DNA of 6,165 nucleotides from positions 1-6,165 of the forward strand of contig JALNXB010000086.1 in NCBI GenBank assembly GCA_023230585.1. Reading direction: 5' to 3'. The stretch comes from a bacterium (GTDB lineage: Bacteria; Ratteibacteria; UBA8468; B48-G9; JAFGKM01). The position numbers were made by a program, and so were the translations under genes. A model generated the notes under the pieces. It was given only the letters and a program-made list of their open reading frames with translations. It did not search any database and was not told where the DNA came from. Below are positions 1 to 4,980 of the stretch, piece by piece (position 1 is the first letter of the stretch; every line of letters starts with the position of its first letter).

Positions 1-2559
1 CGTATTATAGGAGGCAAACAGATAACAAACTTTAAACCTCTTAATGACCCAAACATATTAAACCGCCTACCGAAGGAAGCAAAAGATAAAATATGGGTTG
101 CCAACCTTAAAGAAGCAGGTATCACAGATTACGGGCAACTGCTCAACCGAGGTGGACACGGTAAAGCAAATCCCGCCGCACTCGAACTCTTTTTCAACGG
201 CAGAGCAATGCCGCTTGCGCGCTGGCCCAACGAAGGCTGGCTCAAAGTTGCAGACATAAAACCTGTTGGGGAAGTAAAGGGTAGAGGACTATACCAGCTG
301 GGAGGTTTCACGTACACAGGCGACAGACCAGAAAGATGGACAGAAGAAAAAGATGCATGGTTAAACGGTTACTGGTCAGTTCCTTACGCCAATACTCACA
401 CGAAAATAAAATTTATTGACAGCACAGCAAAAAACATTTTTCTTGAACCTGACACAAGATGGTCTTCTACGGGATATTATTCAAGTCGTTACAAAATCCA
501 GATATTGAAAAATATGCCTTACTATGCTTACAACCTACTTAGCGAACTTGATTCTCCAGGAGAATGGTACCTTGACAGGTATACGGGTAAACTATACCTA
601 TATCCTCCCGAGAAGGTACAAAACAGCGAAATGATAGTTTCTACGTTAAACTCACCTTTATTAAAAATAGAAGATACATCCAATATAGTTCTTTATGGAC
701 TCACCTTAGAAGTTACAAGACAAGATGCCGTAACAATGGAAGGAGGAAGGAACAACATCATAACAAAGAGCATTATTCGCAACACAGGACAATGGGCAGT
801 AAAAATAGGAAGCGGATGGGAACATAAAGTTATAGGTTGCGACATATACGATACGGGAGAAGGAGGCATATCCCTCAATACTAACCCTATAATAGGCAAC
901 CACCAGATTACCCCGGGCAGAAGGGAACTTATTCCTGCAAGACATACAGTTGAAAACAACCACATATACCGTTTCAACAGGTTTGACTACGGATACAGGC
1001 AGGCGGTAAACATTGATGGAATCGGGCAGGTGGTATCTCATAACCTCATAAATGATTCCCCTATGCAGGCAATATGTTTTAACGCCAACGACCATATCAT
1101 AGAATTCAATGAAATGCACGACGTTCTCCACACAGGAAAAGAACTCGGCGCAATTTATGTATACGGCGAGCCGTGGTATATGATGAGTCGAGGCACCGTT
1201 ATAAGAGGTAATCTATTCCACCACATAAGTTCCAACTCCTCTCCCAACTACCAACAGCAATGTTTCGGACTCGTGCTAGACTGTATCAACAGCGGCATTG
1301 TTATGGAAAACAACATTTTTTATAAGGTACCCAGAAGTATCCTTTTCCCAGGTCCAGATAACAGGATAGAAAACAATATATTTGTGGATGCCGACCATGC
1401 CATACAACTGAACAATATGTGGACTCTGTTCAATAATCCTAAAGGAGAACCTATCCCCTCCAGAATATCCAAACTTGCGGAAGAACGGCTCAAGGTCGTC
1501 GGCTACAAACAGCCCCCTTGGAGTTATAGGTATCCTCAATTGGTTACCACCCTTTATGACAAAACGCCAGTGGGATGGGCAAAAGGGATAACTGTAAAAC
1601 GGAACATTAATACAGCGGGAAGGTTTATGACTTTTGGAGGAGTAAGAGACGATATTGATTTTAAAAATAATATCACACTTGAAAACCCACTTTTCCTTGA
1701 CAGCAACAACACCGATCTTGATATAAGGCAAGGCTCCCCCATTTATGGACTTACAGGATTTGAACCTCTACCAGAAATGGAATATATTGGTGTTTATAAA
1801 GATGAACTTCGAGCAAGTTGGCCTGTAAATAGAGAAAAAAAAGAAATAGGCAAATACTATTACAAAAAACCTGCTTGGGCAGCCTCCGCTTCATCAGGAA
1901 GGATAGTCGACCCTCCTCCTATATACAATATCCGTCCCAGAAAATCGGTTATTACAATAGACGGCAAACTTGACAAAAAAGAGTGGGGAGAACTGGATAT
2001 AAAAAACTCAATGGTAATCGAGAACCACCATACAGGCAAAAGAGTCAAAGGAGCAAAGAGTTACGCATGGCTTTTTTACGACAAGAATTATCTATATATT
2101 GGGATAAAGCATGAGCCTGATCCTTATAAGAGCGATATGCCCCCAGCAATGAAAAACCATATTCCTTCGTTTGAGGTAGCAATAGAAAGCCAACAGGGCG
2201 CTCACAGCCACGGATGGTGGCAATACGATATGGTAACTTCGGGTCCTATCTATTCTATAAGCGGCAATTTTAGGGGAGAATTTAAACTGAACAATCTTTT
2301 TGGAATGCCTGAAGAAAAAGTCAAAGATTTCATTGAATCCGTTGAATGTAAGGCTGATATACAGGATGAAGAGAATCGGATATGGACCTCTGAGATAAAA
2401 ATACCTATTTCAAAAATAGGTATTAACCCTGAGGAAGTTGAAAAACTGGCTTTTAATATAGGCATTTCCAAACGTGACGGATGGTTTGCATGGGTTCCAA
2501 CAGGAGGTTCTATCTGGAAAATTGAAAATGCAGGGTTTATTAAGATTGACAACAAATAA
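1..2559 (+). CDS. Right-handed beta-helix glycoside hydrolase, GH141-like, with C-terminal CBM9-like domain (5' partial)
   Basis: The frame is open from base 1, so the true start and any signal peptide lie upstream; ATG 208 is an internal Met inside a conserved block. The 852 visible residues begin with the family's lead-in region, then LARWPNEGW (72-80) and YTGDRPERW (105-113). A beta-helix region with many N-N-I/V-I turns follows (about 215-500), then a closing IGVYKDELRASWPV-type motif (about 596-609). A separate domain starts near residue 648 (ITIDGKLDKKEW) and runs to the end; its pattern is that of CBM9-like/DOMON-type sugar-binding modules. Known members of GH141 include an alpha-L-fucosidase and a xylanase, so a plant- or algal-polysaccharide substrate is likely, but the exact one cannot be told. 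The place where relatives I remember read D-x-GAIY-x-GRDW is here KELGAIYVYGEPW (380-392). The family call is firm for the fold and moderate for GH141. Confidence 0.85.
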   Translation, partial: RIIGGKQITNFKPLNDPNILNRLPKEAKDKIWVANLKEAGITDYGQLLNRGGHGKANPAALELFFNGRAMPLARWPNEGWLKVADIKPVGEVKGRGLYQLGGFTYTGDRPERWTEEKDAWLNGYWSVPYANTHTKIKFIDSTAKNIFLEPDTRWSSTGYYSSRYKIQILKNMPYYAYNLLSELDSPGEWYLDRYTGKLYLYPPEKVQNSEMIVSTLNSPLLKIEDTSNIVLYGLTLEVTRQDAVTMEGGRNNIITKSIIRNTGQWAVKIGSGWEHKVIGCDIYDTGEGGISLNTNPIIGNHQITPGRRELIPARHTVENNHIYRFNRFDYGYRQAVNIDGIGQVVSHNLINDSPMQAICFNANDHIIEFNEMHDVLHTGKELGAIYVYGEPWYMMSRGTVIRGNLFHHISSNSSPNYQQQCFGLVLDCINSGIVMENNIFYKVPRSILFPGPDNRIENNIFVDADHAIQLNNMWTLFNNPKGEPIPSRISKLAEERLKVVGYKQPPWSYRYPQLVTTLYDKTPVGWAKGITVKRNINTAGRFMTFGGVRDDIDFKNNITLENPLFLDSNNTDLDIRQGSPIYGLTGFEPLPEMEYIGVYKDELRASWPVNREKKEIGKYYYKKPAWAASASSGRIVDPPPIYNIRPRKSVITIDGKLDKKEWGELDIKNSMVIENHHTGKRVKGAKSYAWLFYDKNYLYIGIKHEPDPYKSDMPPAMKNHIPSFEVAIESQQGAHSHGWWQYDMVTSGPIYSISGNFRGEFKLNNLFGMPEEKVKDFIESVECKADIQDEENRIWTSEIKIPISKIGINPEEVEKLAFNIGISKRDGWFAWVPTGGSIWKIENAGFIKIDNK

Positions 2560-2574
2560 AAACTATGCTATAAA
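2546..2574 (+). promoter_or_regulatory. Near-consensus sigma70-type promoter for the first prepilin gene
   Basis: A perfect -35 TTGACA (2546-2551), a 17-bp spacer, and -10 TATAAA (2569-2574) preceded by an extended -10 TGC (2566-2568). The -35 lies inside the last sense codons of the beta-helix gene and the spacer covers its stop codon. Transcription would begin near 2581, leaving a leader of about 52 bases before the prepilin ATG. This suggests that the prepilin genes can be expressed independently of the upstream enzyme gene. It is a sequence match only; the start site is not proven. Confidence 0.6.
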
Positions 2575-2617
2575 TTCTTTGGGAATGCGTGAATTGTATA
2601 AAATTATTAAAAGTAAA

Positions 2618-2625
2618 AGGAGGTG
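2618..2625 (+). promoter_or_regulatory. Strong ribosome binding site of the first prepilin
   Basis: AGGAGGTG is an almost full anti-16S match, seven bases (all A) before ATG 2633. It fixes the start, which places the prepilin cleavage site six residues in. The spacer A's plus the start codon form the first copy of a tandem TGAAAAAAAA duplication (2624-2643). Confidence 0.85.
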
Positions 2626-2632
2626 AAAAAAA

Positions 2633-3397
2633 ATGAAAAAAAATAAAGGCTTCACGTTAATAGAACTCCTTGTAGTAATAGCAATCATAGCCATACTTGC
2701 CGCAATGCTTCTACCCGCTTTAGCAAAAGCAAGGGAGCGGGCAAGAAGGGGAGTTTGTATCGCCAACCTCAAACAGATAGGGCTTATACTTCACATATAT
2801 GCCCAAGACTGGAACCAGTACTTTCCAACATGTTACCATACAACAGAGGCATCAAACCCAAACGTTTCTCTGGCACTTCTTACCGGGCAGATAGACCCCA
2901 CATCAGATGACCTTGAAACCCCAGCCTACGTGAAAGACTGTAGCATATTCTGCTGTCCAAGTACCTATGACAACCCTAACACAGAAGCAACTAATCCGTA
3001 TAACAGAGTTGTACCCGGAATGTTATGGGGGCACGCTGGTACTCAAGGACAGGGTACATGTTCGTATGCATACGCCTACGGGCTAAACTTACAGACTCAT
3101 CCTGATACAGTCATAATGGCTGACCGCAAAAAGATTACCAGCGGACACTATGGCGGTACTTCAACTTGGGAAGTTAAATCGTCTGCCAGACTAAGGGTTT
3201 ACAAGAAACATAATCACGGATGGGACGGCTTAAACGTACTGTACGTAGGAGGTAATGCAAAATGGATAGGGACAGAATTTGTTCCAGCTGCAACAGATTT
3301 AGATGCTTATCGCATGCTTGATCAGAAAGACGTTCCTAACTGTTTCCTTCACGCTCCTCATGAAGGAAGACTGGTAAACCTAAATCATACATACTGA
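2633..3397 (+). CDS. Prepilin-like protein (type II secretion/pseudopilin family), cysteine-rich, with degenerate H-X9-DG tail
   Basis: This 254-residue protein opens with a class III prepilin signal: a short basic leader MKKNKG, cleavage expected after Gly6, Phe7 as the N-methylated residue, Glu11 at +5, then a hydrophobic helix to about residue 30 (ELLVVIAIIAILAAMLLPAL). A basic stretch AKARERARR and the family block NLKQIG (45-50) follow. Such proteins are cleaved by a prepilin peptidase (PilD/GspO type) and assembled by type II secretion or type IV pilus machinery. The C-terminal motif normally reading H-x9-DG is altered here: KHNHGWDGLNVLYVGGN (192-208), with GG in place of DG. Seven cysteines (42, 67, 103, 107, 108, 143, 237) are unusual and could form disulfides. 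TGA is followed at once by an in-frame TAG. No T2SS machinery gene is in view, so its role (secretion, surface fibre, adhesion) is unknown. Confidence 0.9.
   Translation: MKKNKGFTLIELLVVIAIIAILAAMLLPALAKARERARRGVCIANLKQIGLILHIYAQDWNQYFPTCYHTTEASNPNVSLALLTGQIDPTSDDLETPAYVKDCSIFCCPSTYDNPNTEATNPYNRVVPGMLWGHAGTQGQGTCSYAYAYGLNLQTHPDTVIMADRKKITSGHYGGTSTWEVKSSARLRVYKKHNHGWDGLNVLYVGGNAKWIGTEFVPAATDLDAYRMLDQKDVPNCFLHAPHEGRLVNLNHTY
2660..2697 (+). repeat. 38-bp direct repeat, copy 1 (inside first prepilin)
   Basis: These 38 bases are identical to 3524-3561. They encode 12 codons of the signal-helix core (I-E-L-L-V-V-I-A-I-I-A-I) with all synonymous positions shared, although mixed codons are used (CTC then CTT; ATA four times, ATC once). 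The flanking codons differ at almost every synonymous site. Confidence 0.85.
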
Positions 3398-3477
3398 TAG
3401 CGAAATAATAAAACAGTGAAAATTGTTTAACGGTAACAAAATAATCCCAACTATATAAAAAATAAGAGGGGTAAAGA

Positions 3478-3483
3478 GAGGTG
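3478..3483 (+). promoter_or_regulatory. Ribosome binding site of the second prepilin
   Basis: GAGGTG lies seven bases before ATG 3491. The arrangement GGTGAAAAAA-purine-ATGAAAA copies that of the first prepilin, so the two genes share their translation leader as well as the coding start. I see only an AT-rich TATATAAAA (3452-3460) upstream, with no matching -35, so co-transcription with the first prepilin is more likely than a separate promoter. Confidence 0.75.
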
Positions 3484-3490
3484 AAAAAAG

Positions 3491-4204
3491 ATGAAAAGAA
3501 AAAGTAGTAGAGGTTTCACATTGATAGAACTCCTTGTAGTAATAGCAATCATAGCCATACTGGCGGCTATGCTACTCCCAGCCCTCTCAAAAGCAAGGGC
3601 AAGAGCAAAATCTGCAACTTGTATGAACAACCTTAAGCAGATAGGTATTGGTGTGCTTTTGTATTCAGATGACTGGGCAGGAATTGTAAACTTACGGCTA
3701 CAAAGCACTCTGGTTCCAGCAGGACAACTGTATTACGATGGAATGTTCGGCGATTTACGCGGTTATATTTCTTCTGAAGTTATCTCATGCCCGTCTGCTT
3801 TACCTTATACCCCTGACCCAATCCTTGGTCAGGCAACATACGCCCGTGATGGTACTGGAACTTTTGTAAATTCTGAAGGGTGGTTTAGACCAAAACTTAT
3901 ACTTAATAACCAATCAGATTTCATCTTATTTGCAGAATCTCTTGCCAGTACATACTATACCCCTGAAATGAAAATGTTTAACCATCAGTTCGAAAATTTT
4001 GGACCAGGTGGTGCTGATGCGCCGAGTCTCTATAGCGTAACACATTTTAGACATGCAAATCTAATGAATGCCCTATTTTTAGATGGTCATGTTGAATCTG
4101 TAACTACCAGCAGATTTGTTGAAGCAGTAAAAAAACATTATACTTCCAAACACTGGTGGGTAAAACTTGGTAACAAGGCTCCTATAAAACTAACGTGGGA
4201 ATAG
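3491..4204 (+). CDS. Prepilin-like protein (type II secretion/pseudopilin family) with intact H-X9-DG motif
   Basis: This 237-residue protein has the leader MKRKSSRG, with cleavage expected after Gly8, then Phe9, Glu13 at +5, and a hydrophobic helix to about residue 32. A basic stretch SKARARAKS and the family block NNLKQIG (46-52) follow. The tail carries the processing-associated motif exactly: His188, nine residues, Asp198-Gly199, followed by HVESV. It is a paralogue of the preceding gene: the N-terminal 50 residues align well, while the bodies share little beyond family landmarks. It has two cysteines (44, 100) against seven in its neighbour. It starts 93 bases after the first prepilin, on the same strand and with no terminator between, so the two are probably one transcript. 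Families like this are often present in very many copies in PVC genomes; the function of individual copies is mostly unknown. Confidence 0.9.
   Translation: MKRKSSRGFTLIELLVVIAIIAILAAMLLPALSKARARAKSATCMNNLKQIGIGVLLYSDDWAGIVNLRLQSTLVPAGQLYYDGMFGDLRGYISSEVISCPSALPYTPDPILGQATYARDGTGTFVNSEGWFRPKLILNNQSDFILFAESLASTYYTPEMKMFNHQFENFGPGGADAPSLYSVTHFRHANLMNALFLDGHVESVTTSRFVEAVKKHYTSKHWWVKLGNKAPIKLTWE
3524..3561 (+). repeat. 38-bp direct repeat, copy 2 (inside second prepilin)
   Basis: Exact copy of 2660-2697, in the same frame and at the same place in the protein. A shorter identical word (AAAGCAAGGG) recurs about 30 bases further on in both genes. Confidence 0.85.
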
Positions 4205-4227
4205 GGTTTTATTATACATAAAGACAC

Positions 4228-4277
4228 AAAAAAAGGGCAAAAAGTATGGGTGTTATTTGCTCACTCTCGTTTTTGCC
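4228..4277 (-). terminator. Terminator-like inverted repeat after the second prepilin
   Basis: GGCAAAAA (4236-4243) pairs with TTTTTGCC (4270-4277) across a 26-base loop. Read on the minus strand, the stem is followed directly by C and a run of seven T's (4234-4228), the layout of a rho-independent terminator; on the plus strand no T-run follows. The loop is long and the stem weak. If real, it would end a minus-strand transcript from the intergenic region or act loosely in both directions after the prepilin gene. Confidence 0.3.
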
Positions 4278-4430
4278 TTCTACCCTTGGGCTTCTCCCGA
4301 AGTTTTAGTGAGGGAGGGGAAGAGTGCTGGTGCGAAGAATAATGAGCACTGTATAGCACAAAGGGCGAGTTGGTAAGCCCGCTGACTGAAGCCCGTAGGG
4401 CAAGAAAGGATGAGGGGGGGGGTAGTTAGC

Positions 4431-4548
4431 AACCTAACCAAAAACGGAAGACGTAATGATAAAGAATGGGGTTGCCCTTGTATGTCATTCCGGACTTGAA
4501 CCGGAATCTCGTTTTTACGCTGTGCCTACTATCGACGTGGGTTAGGTT
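4431..4548. repeat. 9-bp inverted repeat enclosing about 100 bases
   Basis: AACCTAACC (4431-4439) and GGTTAGGTT (4540-4548) are exact reverse complements and bracket the first palindromic repeat. The left arm can instead pair locally with GTTAG (4425-4429), so two exclusive folds are possible. No target-site duplication is evident, so a small transposon-like element is only one reading. Confidence 0.4.
4485..4508 (+). repeat. Palindromic repeat unit, copy 1
   Basis: ATTCCGG (4487-4493), loop ACTTGAA, CCGGAAT (4501-4507): a perfect 7-bp stem with TC before and C after. It resembles the dispersed intergenic palindromes of the form GTCATTCCGG-ACTTGA-TCCGGAATC that I recall from various bacterial genomes (memory, not a search). 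A second, diverged copy lies inverted at 4553-4573. Confidence 0.7.
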
Positions 4549-4552
4549 AGTG

Positions 4553-4573
4553 ATCCTGAAACAAGTTCAGGAT
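4553..4573 (-). repeat. Palindromic repeat unit, copy 2 (inverted)
   Basis: ATCCTGAA (4553-4560), loop ACAAG, TTCAGGAT (4566-4573): a perfect 8-bp stem. Read on the minus strand, it aligns without gaps to copy 1, sharing the loop ACTTG and the outer ends. Three stem pairs differ, and both partners change in each. It resembles the common dispersed word ATCCTGAACTTGTTTCAGGAT. Confidence 0.7.
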
Positions 4574-4640
4574 GGTAAAATGGGGCGGTCAGAATAGTAT
4601 AGTGGGCGGAGAGAATATGGAGCATTTCACTCGGAGGTAC

Positions 4641-4677
4641 TCAGGACAAGCCTAAGGGCTTGTCCTGATAGTTTTTG
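4641..4677 (+). terminator. Perfect 12-bp hairpin with trailing T-run; terminator or palindromic repeat
   Basis: TCAGGACAAGCC (4641-4652), loop TAAG, GGCTTGTCCTGA (4657-4668), then TAG and TTTTT (4672-4676). This is the strongest hairpin of the window. The T-run starts three bases after the stem, so termination on the + strand is plausible but not ideal. The stem also looks like a dispersed palindromic repeat, and both could be true. No gene lies directly before it, so it would close a transcript reading through from the prepilins or an RNA made from the intergenic region. Confidence 0.5.
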
Positions 4678-4710
4678 TGAAGGGGAGAGACAATGTGGGG
4701 ATGGCTTGCT

Positions 4711-4843
4711 AATATTTACTAAAAATTTGAGTGAATCTCACCTTGTTTGTATAGTGCAAACAAGTTTTCGTATGCACAAAAGATTTATGCAGACAAGTTC
4801 CCAATAGGCAAGACGGGGTTTACTGAATATTTACAAATAATTT
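4711..4843 (+). repeat. Imperfect 18-base AT-rich direct repeat
   Basis: AATATTTACTAAAAATTT (4711-4728) recurs as AATATTTACAAATAATTT (4826-4843), with 16 of 18 bases matching and starts 115 bases apart. Between them lie a hairpin and unassigned sequence. It could be a pair of protein-binding sites or chance in AT-rich DNA. Confidence 0.35.
4742..4768 (+). terminator. 8-bp hairpin followed by TTTT
   Basis: CTTGTTTG (4742-4749), loop TATAGTG, CAAACAAG (4757-4764), then TTTT. The stem is exact but AT-rich and the T-run is short. It is a weak terminator candidate upstream of the promoter for the gene at 4981. Confidence 0.3.
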
Positions 4844-4883
4844 TATATACTCCCATTACCTTACAAACTTGTTAAGATTTTTC

Positions 4884-4912
4884 GTGACTAAAAAGAACCC
4901 TAAAACTATAAA
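4884..4912 (+). promoter_or_regulatory. Probable sigma70-type promoter of the TPR/beta-sandwich gene
   Basis: -35 GTGACT (4884-4889, four of six consensus bases), a 17-bp spacer, and -10 TATAAA (4907-4912, five of six). Transcription would start near 4919 with a leader of about 60 bases. The expected start falls inside a perfect dyad, TTAAGA-CCCA-TCTTAA (4915-4930), which could be an operator or an RNA hairpin. Confidence 0.45.
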
Positions 4913-4970
4913 AGTTAAGACCCATCTTAATAAAATTAACAAACTTATGAACAAACCTTTCTTTTAATAC

Positions 4971-4975
4971 AGGAG
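4971..4975 (+). promoter_or_regulatory. Ribosome binding site of the TPR/beta-sandwich gene
   Basis: AGGAG lies five bases before ATG 4981. It fixes that start, which gives a clean signal peptide. Confidence 0.75.
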
Positions 4976-4980
4976 TTACT

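Larger units (their letters stand above)
4205..4980. other. Long gene-free intergenic region with dense hairpins
   Basis: No reading frame of useful length, tRNA or rRNA is visible on either strand. The left two thirds (about 4230-4680) are G- and purine-rich on the + strand, including a G9 run (4414-4422), and hold many short inverted repeats. Examples are AGTGCT/AGCACT (4323-4328 with 4345-4350), GGGC/GCCC (4363-4366 with 4377-4380), GCCC-GTA-GGGC (4391-4401) and GTTAG-CAAC-CTAAC (4425-4438). The right third (about 4700-4980) is AT-rich and looks like the promoter region of the gene at 4981. It may be a cluster of repeat elements or a structured RNA; I recognise no known RNA class. Confidence 0.7.

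Noticed and set aside
208..210. ATG 208 as the start of the beta-helix gene
   Set aside because: The frame is open back to base 1 and the upstream residues match the family's N-terminal region. No ribosome binding site precedes this ATG.
693..1131. Minus-strand reading frames opposite the beta-helix gene (also at 1276-1731, 2250-2555, 3451-3708 and 5044-5316)
   Set aside because: They lie opposite clear protein-coding frames, lack ribosome binding sites and show no recognisable domain, so they are mirror frames of the real genes.
3423..3459. Separate promoter for the second prepilin (TTGTTT with TATATAAAA)
   Set aside because: The spacing between the boxes is well over 17 bp and no other -35 fits. 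Read-through from the first prepilin is a simpler explanation.
4414..4422. G9 run as a G-quadruplex
   Set aside because: Only one long G-run with no suitably spaced partner runs; an intramolecular quadruplex with proper loops is not supported.
4693..4722. Nine-codon leader peptide with two Trp codons before a hairpin (attenuator-like)
   Set aside because: The purine-rich stretch before it is only a loose ribosome binding site, the hairpin is weak, no anti-terminator pairing was seen, and the downstream gene is not amino acid biosynthesis. Chance is likelier.
4205..4980. CRISPR array, tRNA or known housekeeping RNA
   Set aside because: No regularly spaced repeats, no cloverleaf, and none of the conserved cores of RNase P, tmRNA or SRP RNA could be seen.
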